A stretch of DNA of 5,225 nucleotides from an uncultured Porphyromonadaceae bacterium (lineage in GTDB: Bacteria > Bacteroidota > Bacteroidia > Bacteroidales > Muribaculaceae). How positions within the stretch are numbered: the stretch's first letter is position 1; every line of letters starts with the position of its first letter. Both the position numbers and the translations under genes were made by a program. The stretch covers positions 1 to 5,225 of the forward strand of contig CAMWOD010000109.1 of assembly GCA_947175715.1 (NCBI GenBank), read 5' to 3'. Shown here one piece after another: positions 1-4,813 of this stretch. The notes under the pieces are model-generated. The model saw only the letters and a program-made list of their open reading frames with translations. It had not been told where the DNA came from and searched no databases.

Positions 1-141
1 CGCATTGCCTACCACTACGATGGCGGCGAAGGTGAATGAGCGGCCACCCTTGGTCACCTGGGTGACGCGGGTGATGGCCACCAGGCGGTCCTTGAGCTCA
101 AGGTCGGTAGTAGTCTTTACTCTGTTATTCTTGTTTACCAT
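1..141 (-). CDS. rpsE: 30S ribosomal protein S5, N-terminal part (cut by window edge)
   Basis: Only the first 47 codons are present; the frame is open to position 1 and the rest lies outside the window. S5 is a 30S protein near the mRNA entry site and helix 34, important for decoding accuracy and mRNA helicase activity. The visible part has the expected start of the double-stranded RNA-binding-like N-terminal domain: residues about 14-22 read LELKDRLVA, followed by the RVTQVTKGGRSFTF block (residues 25-38) and IVVVGN (41-46). The loop around VTKGGR is where spectinomycin-resistance changes fall in E. coli S5, and nothing unusual is seen in it. ATG at 139-141 lies 6 nt after the rplR stop, which suggests translational coupling. 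The upstream bases are A/T-rich with no SD motif. Identity is secure; the C-terminal domain cannot be assessed. Confidence 0.96.
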   Translation of the reverse strand, partial: MVNKNNRVKTTTDLELKDRLVAITRVTQVTKGGRSFTFAAIVVVGNA

Positions 142-147
142 ATTCTT

Positions 148-489
148 TTAGAATTTAAGGCCGCCTTTGCGTGCGGCGTCAGCCAATGATTTTACTCGGC
201 CATGGAAGAGGTAGCCGTTGCGGTCGAACACCACTTCGGTCACTCCGGCGGCGAGGGCCTTCTTAGCGATGTCCTCGCCCACCTTGGCTGCTATTTCACA
301 CTTGGTGCCTTCGTCGATGCCCTTGGATGAAGCTGCCGCTAAGGTGGTGGCGCTGAGGTCGTCGATGAGCTGCACGTAAATCTGCTTGTTGGAGCGGAAC
401 ACGGTCATGCGGGGACGCTGGGCGGTGCCTGATATCTTGCCGCGGATGCGTGCCTTGATTTTATTCCTTCTTTGTTGCTTTGAAAACAT
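148..489 (-). CDS. rplR: 50S ribosomal protein L18
   Basis: This 113-residue protein has normal length for bacterial L18, which binds 5S rRNA with L5 and L25-type proteins in the central protuberance of the 50S subunit. The N-terminal 20 residues are a basic tail rich in Arg and Lys. The fold core starts at RPRMTVFRSNKQIYVQLIDD (residues 25-44), and the conserved C-terminal stretch VVFDRNGYLFHGRVKSLADA spans about residues 86-105, ending in ARKGGLKF. The ATG is the first in frame and lies 17 nt after the rplF stop; the leader is AT-rich without an SD motif. The gene sits between rplF and rpsE as in the standard spc operon. No anomaly is seen. Confidence 0.98.
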   Translation of the reverse strand: MFSKQQRRNKIKARIRGKISGTAQRPRMTVFRSNKQIYVQLIDDLSATTLAAASSKGIDEGTKCEIAAKVGEDIAKKALAAGVTEVVFDRNGYLFHGRVKSLADAARKGGLKF

Positions 490-506
490 AGTGAGTCTTA
501 TTTTAC

Positions 507-1061
507 TTATTTGGCACCAGCCGATTTACCTGACTTGCGGCGGATAACTTCGCCGACGAACTTGATACCTTTACCCTTGTAGGGCTCGGGCTTGCGCAGT
601 GAGCGTATCTTGGCGCACACTTGCCCGAGGAGCTGCTTGTCATCGCTCTCGAGGATGATCAGAGGGTTCTTGTTGCGCTCTGACTTGGCCTCGACCTTCA
701 CCTCGGGGGGAAGCTTGAGATATATTGCGTGAGAGTAACCCAGCGACAGCTCCAGCACCTGGCCGGTGGCTGCGGCGCGGTAACCCACACCTACTAATTC
801 CATTTCTTTGCGATAGCCTGTCGACACGCCCACGACCATGTTGTGGATCAAGGCGCGGTAGAGGCCGTGCTGTGCGCGGTGCTCGATGTCGTCCGAGGGA
901 CGCTCAACGATGATGTGGCCGTTTTCTTCCTTGATGTGGAGGTCGGGGTTGACTGTCTGCGAGAGCTGACCTTTGGGGCCTTTGACTGTGACGGTGTTGC
1001 CTTCAATCTTGACGGTCACACCTGCGGGGATCTCGATGGGGGCTTTACCTATTCTTGACAT
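507..1061 (-). CDS. rplF: 50S ribosomal protein L6
   Basis: This 184-residue protein (family usually about 175-185) binds 23S rRNA near the sarcin-ricin loop and the factor-binding site at the base of the L7/L12 stalk. It shows the typical two-domain layout: MSRIGKAPIEIPAGV at the N-terminus opens the first alpha/beta domain (to about residue 80), and GYRKEMELVGVGYRA (82-96) begins the second. The L6 signature PEPYKGKGIKF lies at residues 158-168, and a basic Lys/Arg/Gly/Ala tail closes the protein. It starts 19 nt after the rpsH stop. Unlike its neighbours it is preceded by a perfect AGGAGG motif 8 nt before the ATG, which fixes the start and suggests independent ribosome recruitment. Identity is secure. 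Confidence 0.98.
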   Translation of the reverse strand: MSRIGKAPIEIPAGVTVKIEGNTVTVKGPKGQLSQTVNPDLHIKEENGHIIVERPSDDIEHRAQHGLYRALIHNMVVGVSTGYRKEMELVGVGYRAAATGQVLELSLGYSHAIYLKLPPEVKVEAKSERNKNPLIILESDDKQLLGQVCAKIRSLRKPEPYKGKGIKFVGEVIRRKSGKSAGAK

Positions 1062-1067
1062 ATTGTA

Positions 1068-1075
1068 TTCCTCCT
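1068..1075 (-). promoter_or_regulatory. strong Shine-Dalgarno sequence of rplF
   Basis: On the coding strand the rpsH-rplF spacer contains AGGAGGAA, with the core AGGAGG at 1070-1075 and 8 nt between it and the ATG. It lies wholly in the non-coding spacer, so it is not explained by protein coding. Of the twelve starts whose upstream region is visible here or partly visible, this is the only one with the full six-base core. In Bacteroidota most genes lack SD motifs because the 16S 3' end is held by bS21, bS18 and bS6, so this one stands out. Its functional use is inferred. Confidence 0.8.
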
Positions 1076-1080
1076 AAAGA

Positions 1081-1479
1081 TTAATAGATGTAACACAACA
1101 CTTCGCCACCGACTTTCTCCTCTGCGGCCTTCTTGTTGGTCATAACGCCCTTAGAAGTTGAGAGGATTGCGATGCCTAAGCCGTTCAACACTCGTGGCAT
1201 ATCTTTGTAGCCTGTGTACTGACGCAGACCCGGGCGCGACACGCGCTTGAGGGCCTTGATTGCGTTGACCTTGTCAACGGGGTCGTACTTCAGAGCGATC
1301 TTGATAGTGCCGTTGGGGGTTTCACCCTCTATAAACTTGTAGTTAAGTATATAGCCTTGTTCGAAGAGTATCTTAGTGATCTCTTTCTTCAAGTTTGAGG
1401 CGGGTATCTCGACCACACGGTGCTGGGCCTTGATAGCGTTCCTCAATCTTGTCAAATAATCTGCTATTGGATCAGTCAT
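1081..1479 (-). CDS. rpsH: 30S ribosomal protein S8
   Basis: The 132-residue length is normal for S8, a primary binder of 16S rRNA helix 21 in the central domain and, in E. coli, the translational repressor of the spc operon. The N-terminal domain begins MTDPIADYLTRLRNA (residues 1-15), and the C-terminal RNA-binding domain carries the conserved ILSTSKGVMT block (105-114), then KKAAEEKVGGEVLCYIY to the end. The ATG is preceded by a purely A/T/C leader with no SD motif. Upstream is the longest spacer of the window, 121 nt with possible RNA structure, so this gene's translation is the most likely target of any control there. Whether S8 regulates its own operon in this lineage cannot be told from the sequence. 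Confidence 0.98.
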   Translation of the reverse strand: MTDPIADYLTRLRNAIKAQHRVVEIPASNLKKEITKILFEQGYILNYKFIEGETPNGTIKIALKYDPVDKVNAIKALKRVSRPGLRQYTGYKDMPRVLNGLGIAILSTSKGVMTNKKAAEEKVGGEVLCYIY

Positions 1480-1502
1480 TTTTATTGGTTTGTTTAAATT
1501 GA

Positions 1503-1562
1503 TTGGGTCCTTCCCAACAATATTTAATTATTCTCTTGGGCTGTAGGGCCGGGACCGAGAAT
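1503..1562 (-). promoter_or_regulatory. candidate H-type pseudoknot or alternative hairpins upstream of rpsH
   Basis: In the transcript AUUCUC (1562-1557) can pair with GAGAAU (1535-1530). The segment CCCAA (1540-1536), directly next to the second arm, can pair with UUGGG (1517-1513). This gives H-type pseudoknot topology: a first loop of 16 nt, no bases between the stems, and a 12-nt A/U-rich last loop (1529-1518). UUGGG can instead pair with a second CCCAA (1507-1503) to make a simple 5-bp hairpin, so the two states exclude each other. The stems are only 5 and 6 bp; matches of this size are expected by chance in 121 nt, so the call is tentative. Confidence 0.25.
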
Positions 1563-1564
1563 TT

Positions 1565-1598
1565 CGTCACCCCCGTATGCTGCATACGGGGCGCGACG
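1565..1598. repeat. perfect palindrome / stable hairpin just after rpsN
   Basis: The arms CCCCGTATGC (1571-1580) and GCATACGGGG (1582-1591) are exact reverse complements around a single T. A further 4-bp pairing, CGTC (1565-1568) with GACG (1595-1598), extends the stem across a 2 x 3 internal loop. As RNA the innermost pair must open, leaving a 9-bp GC-rich stem with a CAG loop. The structure begins 2 nt after the rpsN stop codon. It lacks a U-tract, so termination is unlikely. Protection or processing of the mRNA, a protein-binding palindrome, or a dispersed intergenic repeat are possible. Confidence 0.75.
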
Positions 1599-1600
1599 TG

Positions 1601-1870
1601 TCACCAGCTTGCTTTCTTGACGCCGGGGATCAGGCCTGCCGATGCCATCTCGCGGAATTGGATACGTGAGATGCCGAACTGGCGCATGTAGCCTTTGGGG
1701 CGGCCGGTGATCTTGCAGCGGTTGTGTAGGCGCACTTTTGAGGCGTTCTTGGGGAGCGCTTGGAGACCTTCGTAGTCGCCGGCGGCCTTCAGGGCTGCGC
1801 GCTTAGCTTCGTACTTTGCGCAAAGCTTGGCGCGCTTTACCTCGCGTGCTTTCATTGATTCTTTTGCCAT
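1601..1870 (-). CDS. rpsN: 30S ribosomal protein S14, zinc-independent type
   Basis: This 89-residue protein belongs to S14, which sits in the head of the 30S subunit near S3 and S10. The only cysteines are Cys17 and Cys52, so the paired CXXC zinc ribbon of the short C+ form is absent and this is the longer zinc-independent C- form. The conserved C-terminal part runs from RLHNRCKITGRPKGYMRQFG (residues 47-66) through ISRIQFREMA to IPGVKKASW, the normal family end. The ATG lies 6 nt after the rplE stop, with no SD motif, suggesting coupling to rplE. It is the only complete gene here that ends in TGA rather than TAA, and it is followed by the long structured spacer. The reading frame is intact, so that spacer has not damaged the gene. 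Confidence 0.98.
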   Translation of the reverse strand: MAKESMKAREVKRAKLCAKYEAKRAALKAAGDYEGLQALPKNASKVRLHNRCKITGRPKGYMRQFGISRIQFREMASAGLIPGVKKASW

Positions 1871-1876
1871 AGTGGT

Positions 1877-2425
1877 TTATTTCGCGTTTTTGAAGGGTAA
1901 TCCGAATTGCTTGAGCAGAGCGTAGCCTTCTTCGTCGGTGTTGGCCGAGGTGACGAAGGTGATGTTCATGCCCATGAGCTTGGAGATGTTATCGATGTTG
2001 ATCTCAGGGAAGATGATCTGCTCGGTGATGCCGAGGGTGTAGTTGCCGCGGCCGTCGAGCTTGCTTTCGATGCCCTTGAAGTCGCGGATGCGGGGGAGTG
2101 CCACGCGCACCAGACGCTCGAGGAATTCATACATCTTGTCCTTGCGGAGGGTCACCATGGCCCCGATGGGCATCTTCTTGCGCACCTTGAAGTTAGAGAT
2201 GTCTTTGCGCGAGAGGGTGGCCACGGCTTTCTGGCCTGTGATGGCGGTGAGCTCGTTGAGGGCTGTCTCGATGATTTTCTTATCCTGTGTGGCTTCGCCC
2301 AAGCCCTGGTTGATGACGATTTTCTTCAACTTGGGCACCTGCATCACTGAGGTGTAGTTGAATTCCTTCTCGAGGGCGGGGACGATGCGCTCCTTGTAGT
2401 CTTTCTGAAGTGTTTTGGTGCTCAT
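1877..2425 (-). CDS. rplE: 50S ribosomal protein L5
   Basis: At 182 residues this matches bacterial L5 (about 179), which binds 5S rRNA and helix 84 of 23S rRNA and contacts the P-site tRNA and S13 across the subunit bridge. Visible blocks are LKKIVINQGLGEA (residues 33-45), the conserved ITGQKAVAT region (62-70), VRKKMPIGAMVTLR (81-94), and RDFKGIESKLDGRGNYTLGI (114-133). The end NITFVTSANTDEEGYALLKQ (154-173) followed by FGLPFKN is typical. The start overlaps the rplX stop by one base in a TAATG junction, with AGGAG 8 nt upstream inside the rplX coding end, an arrangement suited to stop-restart translation. In E. coli the S8 operator covers the rplE start; no match to it was recognised here. 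Confidence 0.98.
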   Translation of the reverse strand: MSTKTLQKDYKERIVPALEKEFNYTSVMQVPKLKKIVINQGLGEATQDKKIIETALNELTAITGQKAVATLSRKDISNFKVRKKMPIGAMVTLRKDKMYEFLERLVRVALPRIRDFKGIESKLDGRGNYTLGITEQIIFPEINIDNISKLMGMNITFVTSANTDEEGYALLKQFGLPFKNAK

Positions 2426-2443
2426 TACTTAATCTCCTCTCCT
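2423..2443 (-). promoter_or_regulatory. rplX-rplE TAATG overlap with upstream AGGAG
   Basis: The rplX TAA stop (2425-2427) and rplE ATG (2423-2425) share one base. Purine-rich AGGAGAGGAGA lies just upstream, and its second AGGAG (2434-2438) is 8 nt from the ATG. This suits re-initiation by the ribosome that ends rplX. The purine run also encodes the Gly-Glu-Glu of the L24 tail, so coding constraint could explain it alone. Confidence 0.55.
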
Positions 2444-2745
2444 GATTTTTTAGAGTAACGTACCTTCACGCCCTTATCGTTGACGCGGTAGCCTACGCGG
2501 GTGGGCTTGCCGGTCTTGGGGTCAATGAGGTTGAGGTTAGACACGTGGATGGGTGCTTCCATCTTGATCAGTCCGCCCTGGGGGTGCTTAGCGCTGGGCT
2601 TAGCTGCCTTGGTGACGATGTTGACGCCCTCTACGATGGCGCGCTGCTTGGAGGGGATGACAGTGAGCACGCGGCCCTGCTTCCCTTTGTCCTCGCCGGC
2701 GTTGACGTAGACGGTGTCGCCTTTCTTTATATGCAATTTGCTCAT
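2425..2745 (-). CDS. rplX: 50S ribosomal protein L24
   Basis: The 106-residue length is normal for L24, an early 50S assembly initiator that binds the 5' region of 23S rRNA near the exit of the peptide tunnel. A KOW motif is plain at the N-terminus: KKGDTVYVNAGEDKGKQGRV (residues 7-26), followed by VEGVNIVTKAAKPSAKHPQG (38-57), the usual family block before the EAPIHVSNL segment (63-71). The C-terminus has GYRVNDKGVKVRYSKKSGEE (85-104). The ATG follows the rplN stop after 29 nt, the second longest spacer here, which is rich in A and C and lacks an SD motif. The end overlaps rplE by one base. No anomaly is seen. Confidence 0.98.
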   Translation of the reverse strand: MSKLHIKKGDTVYVNAGEDKGKQGRVLTVIPSKQRAIVEGVNIVTKAAKPSAKHPQGGLIKMEAPIHVSNLNLIDPKTGKPTRVGYRVNDKGVKVRYSKKSGEEIK

Positions 2746-2774
2746 TTTTGGATGTTGTTTACGCTTGTTGTGGT

Positions 2775-3140
2775 TTAAAGTACTTCAGGCGCTAACGACA
2801 CGATCTTCATGTTGGTGGCGCGGAGTTCGCGGGCCACTGGGCCGAAGATACGGGTGCCGCGGAGTTCCCCGGCGTTGTTGAGGAGCACGCAAGCGTTGTC
2901 GTCGAAACGGATGTACGAGCCATCGGGACGGCGGATCTCTTTCTTGGTGCGCACAACGACTGCCTTTGACACAGTGCCTTTCTTAACGTCGGACGACGGG
3001 ATAGCGTCCTTGACGGTGACAACGATTATGTCGCCTACCGATGCGTAGCGACGGCCTGTGCCGCCCAGGACGTGGATGCAGAGCACTTCCTTGGCGCCTG
3101 AGTTGTCGGCTACGGTGAGTCTTGATTCAGTCTGTATCAT
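2775..3140 (-). CDS. rplN: 50S ribosomal protein L14
   Basis: The 121 residues match the usual L14 length (121-123). L14 forms a five-stranded beta barrel on the subunit interface of the 50S, takes part in inter-subunit bridges, and is the docking site of the silencing factor RsfS. It opens MIQTESRLTVADNSGAKEVL (1-20) with the highly conserved ADNSGAK, carries VGDIIVVTVKDAIP (35-48), the KGTVSKAVVVRTKKEIRRPD signature region (54-73), and FDDNACVLLNNAGELRGTRI (79-98) before FGPVARELR. The start lies 4 nt after rpsQ with no SD motif, so coupling to rpsQ is likely. In E. coli the spc operon promoter precedes this gene; the 4-nt gap leaves room for one only inside rpsQ, and none was recognised. 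Confidence 0.98.
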   Translation of the reverse strand: MIQTESRLTVADNSGAKEVLCIHVLGGTGRRYASVGDIIVVTVKDAIPSSDVKKGTVSKAVVVRTKKEIRRPDGSYIRFDDNACVLLNNAGELRGTRIFGPVARELRATNMKIVSLAPEVL

Positions 3141-3144
3141 GGTG

Positions 3145-3408
3145 TTACTTCACTTTTTCGATGATTTCTACTAATCTCCATCTCTTGGTCTTGCTCAAGG
3201 GACGGGTTTCCATCAGGCGCACGGTGTCGCCGATTGAGCACTCGTTTTTCTCGTCGTGGGCGTGGTATTTCTTTGTCTTGTTGACAAATTTGCCATAGAT
3301 GGGGTGTTTCTCCTTCCACTTTACGGCAACGGTGATGGTTTTGTCTCCCTTGTTGGAGGTGACTACGCCGATACGCTCTTTTCTGAGGTTTCTATTAAGT
3401 TCTTCCAT
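3145..3408 (-). CDS. rpsQ: 30S ribosomal protein S17
   Basis: This 87-residue protein is S17, a primary 16S rRNA binder of the 5' domain with an OB-fold beta barrel. The N-terminus reads ELNRNLRKERIGVVTSNKGD (3-22), then TITVAVKWKEKHPIYGKFVN (24-43) with the extended RNA-binding loop and the YHAHDE segment (48-53). The family signature GDTVRLMETRPLSKTKRWRL lies at residues 60-79. The ATG lies 11 nt after the rpmC stop; the leader lacks an SD motif. Length, order and motifs all agree with S17. Confidence 0.98.
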   Translation of the reverse strand: MEELNRNLRKERIGVVTSNKGDKTITVAVKWKEKHPIYGKFVNKTKKYHAHDEKNECSIGDTVRLMETRPLSKTKRWRLVEIIEKVK

Positions 3409-3419
3409 TGGGTGGCTGC

Positions 3420-3617
3420 TTATTTGTTGTTGATCTCACGCATGCGCAGCTCGGTCTTTACGCGTGCTATGGCGCGGCGGTCCTTGGTGATCTGCGAGGG
3501 GTTGTCGATCGGTGAGATTGAGTGGTTAATCTTGAGCTGGAGGTAGTCCTTCTCCATCTGGGCAAGGCGTTCTTGGAGATCCTTGGTGGGCAATTGCTTG
3601 ATTTCTGAGTTTGTCAT
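3420..3617 (-). CDS. rpmC: 50S ribosomal protein L29
   Basis: This small 65-residue protein is L29, a two-helix coiled hairpin beside the peptide exit tunnel that, with L23, helps form the docking site for trigger factor and SRP. Helix 1 covers roughly residues 2-33 (SEIKQLPTKDLQERLAQMEK onwards) and helix 2 about 41-62, with RRAIARVKTELRMREI (47-62) holding the conserved IARVKT core. The linking HSISPIDNP segment (32-40) replaces the shorter turn seen in some families and is usual in my experience of Bacteroidota L29, though I could not align it. The ATG lies 6 nt after the rplP stops, with no SD motif. Confidence 0.96.
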   Translation of the reverse strand: MTNSEIKQLPTKDLQERLAQMEKDYLQLKINHSISPIDNPSQITKDRRAIARVKTELRMREINNK

Positions 3618-3623
3618 AGCTTA

Positions 3624-4055
3624 TTACACGTTTTGGTTGGGATCATAATCGCGGCTTACCACGAATTTAGTAATCACTGGGAGCTTCTGGGCTGCAAGGC
3701 GGAGTGCCTCCTTGGCTATGTCGTAGCTCACGCCCTCTACCTCGATGAGCATGCGGCCGGGGGTGACGGGTGCCACGAAGCCTTCGGGCGAACCTTTACC
3801 TTTACCCATACGCACTTCGGCGGGTTTCTTGGTGATGGGCTTATCGGGGAATATGCGGATCCAGATTTGTCCCTGGCGCTGCATGTGGCGGGTCACTGCC
3901 ACACGGGCGGCCTCAATCTGGCGACCGGTGATCCATTTGGACTCCAAAGTTTTAATGCCAAATGAGCCGAAAGCCAGCTGGTTGCCGCGCTGGGCTGTGC
4001 CCTTCATGCGGCCTTTCTGCGACCTGCGGAATTTAGTTTTCTTCGGTTGTAACAT
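3624..4055 (-). CDS. rplP: 50S ribosomal protein L16
   Basis: At 143 residues this is slightly longer than E. coli L16 (136). L16 is a late assembly protein that organises the A-site and contacts 5S rRNA and the elbow of A-site tRNA. Key blocks are MLQPKKTKFRRSQKGRMKGT (1-20), FGIKTLESKWITGRQIEAAR (32-51), and KPAEVRMGKGKGSPEGFVAP (77-96), then PGRMLIEVEGV. Arg82 in VRMGKGKG corresponds to the Arg that is hydroxylated by YcfD/RoxA in E. coli; whether that occurs here is unknown. The gene ends in tandem in-frame stops TAATAA (3621-3626). Its ATG follows rpsC by 23 nt of A/C-rich leader without SD. Confidence 0.98.
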   Translation of the reverse strand: MLQPKKTKFRRSQKGRMKGTAQRGNQLAFGSFGIKTLESKWITGRQIEAARVAVTRHMQRQGQIWIRIFPDKPITKKPAEVRMGKGKGSPEGFVAPVTPGRMLIEVEGVSYDIAKEALRLAAQKLPVITKFVVSRDYDPNQNV

Positions 4056-4078
4056 TGCTGTTGATTCGTTTGACTGGT

Positions 4079-4810
4079 TTAACGGTTGTTTTTAGGCTTG
4101 CGGAAGCCGCCGCGGCGGGGAGCACCTGCGGCTGCGGGGCGGCCTTCTTTGGCATTTGTGGCGAAGTTGGGGGCGAGGTCGCGCTTGCCGTATACCTCAC
4201 CGCGGCATATCCACACCTTGACGCCTACGACGCCTACCTTGGTGTGTGCCTCTACAAGGGCGTAGTCGATGTCAGCGCGGAGGGTGTGCAGCGGGGTGCG
4301 GCCTTCCTTGAACATCTCGGAGCGGGCCATCTCGGCGCCGTTGAGGCGGCCGCTTACCTGCACCTTGATGCCTTCGGCTCCTGAACGCATTGTAGCTGCG
4401 ATGGCCATCTTCACGGCACGGCGGTAGGCGATCTTGCCTTCAATCTGGCGTGCGATGGTCGAGGCTACGATCTGTGCGTCGAGCTCGGGGCGCTTTACTT
4501 CGAATATGTTGATCTGTACGTCCTTGTCGGTGATCTTCTTGAGCTCTTCCTTGAGTTTGTCGACCTCTGTGCCTCCCTTGCCTATGATGAGGCCGGGGCG
4601 CGAGGTGCATACTGTGATGGTGATGAGCTTGAGTGTGCGCTCGATTACGATGCGCGACACGCTCGACTTGGCAAGACGGACGTTGAGGTACTTGCGGAGT
4701 TTCGAGTCCTCGAGCAGTGTGTCACCGTACTTGTTGCCGCCATACCAGTTGGAGTCCCAACCGCGGATGACGCCTAAACGGTTGCTGATCGGATTTACTT
4801 TCTGTCCCAT
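4079..4810 (-). CDS. rpsC: 30S ribosomal protein S3
   Basis: This 243-residue protein is S3, which lines the mRNA entry tunnel in the 30S head with S4 and S5. The N-terminus MGQKVNPISNRLGVIRGWDS (1-20) is the family start. A type 2 KH domain follows, with its GLIIGKGG loop at residues 73-80, and the C-terminal S3 domain shows AEGIKVQVSGRLNGAEMARS (145-164) and RTPLHTLRADIDYAL (171-185), ending with GVKVWICRGEVYGKRDL. A tail of about 27 residues (217-243) is basic and rich in Ala, Pro and Gly, probably disordered; S3 tails vary between lineages. The ATG is 3 nt after the rplV stop. AAGGA (4818-4822) lies 7 nt upstream, but inside the Lys-Lys-Asp end of rplV, so its use as an SD is uncertain. 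Confidence 0.98.
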   Translation of the reverse strand: MGQKVNPISNRLGVIRGWDSNWYGGNKYGDTLLEDSKLRKYLNVRLAKSSVSRIVIERTLKLITITVCTSRPGLIIGKGGTEVDKLKEELKKITDKDVQINIFEVKRPELDAQIVASTIARQIEGKIAYRRAVKMAIAATMRSGAEGIKVQVSGRLNGAEMARSEMFKEGRTPLHTLRADIDYALVEAHTKVGVVGVKVWICRGEVYGKRDLAPNFATNAKEGRPAAAGAPRRGGFRKPKNNR

Positions 4811-4813
4811 TTC

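Larger units (their letters stand above)
1480..1600 (-). promoter_or_regulatory. 121-nt structured spacer between rpsN and rpsH, possible mRNA leader
   Basis: All other junctions in the window span at most 29 nt, so this non-coding gap is an outlier. In transcript order it holds a 10-bp perfect palindrome (1571-1591) starting almost at the rpsN stop, a 6-bp inverted repeat (1557-1562 with 1530-1535), a 5-bp hairpin (1513-1517 with 1503-1507), and then an A-rich, G-poor run into the rpsH start. No U-run follows any stem, so it does not look like an intrinsic terminator, and no convincing Bacteroidota promoter (TTTG / TAnnTTTG) is seen. It could be a regulatory leader for rpsH, an RNA processing site, or the remains of an inserted repeat. 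The function is unknown. Confidence 0.5.

Noticed and set aside
1515..1522. A possible Bacteroidota -7 element (TATTGTTG versus TAnnTTTG) upstream of rpsH
   Set aside because: It has one mismatch in the conserved part and no TTTG at the expected -33 distance, so it is no better than chance in AT-rich sequence.
1565..1598. Rho-independent terminator after rpsN
   Set aside because: The stem is strong enough, but no T-run follows it on either strand; G/C-containing sequence follows, and the downstream genes belong to the same operon.
1503..1691. A 62-codon plus-strand open frame crossing the rpsN-rpsH spacer
   Set aside because: It begins in the spacer and ends antisense inside rpsN, has no recognisable domain and no SD, and its spacer part is mostly the inverted repeats. 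A repeat read in frame explains it better than a gene.
1907..2350. A 147-codon plus-strand open frame opposite rplE
   Set aside because: It lies wholly antisense to a well-supported L5 gene. Its acidic, Val/Leu/His-rich composition is what the reverse complement of Lys-, Asp- and Glu-rich coding sequence with G/C third positions gives.
2807..3022. A minus-strand open frame of 71 codons inside rplN in another frame
   Set aside because: It is nested in a conserved L14 gene, with a low-complexity Ser/Arg/Pro/Thr composition typical of a frame-shifted reading.
3633..4384. Three overlapping plus-strand open frames opposite rplP and rpsC (110, 116 and 109 codons)
   Set aside because: All are antisense to conserved ribosomal genes, overlap one another and show no family motif; they are shadows of the GC-rich coding strand.
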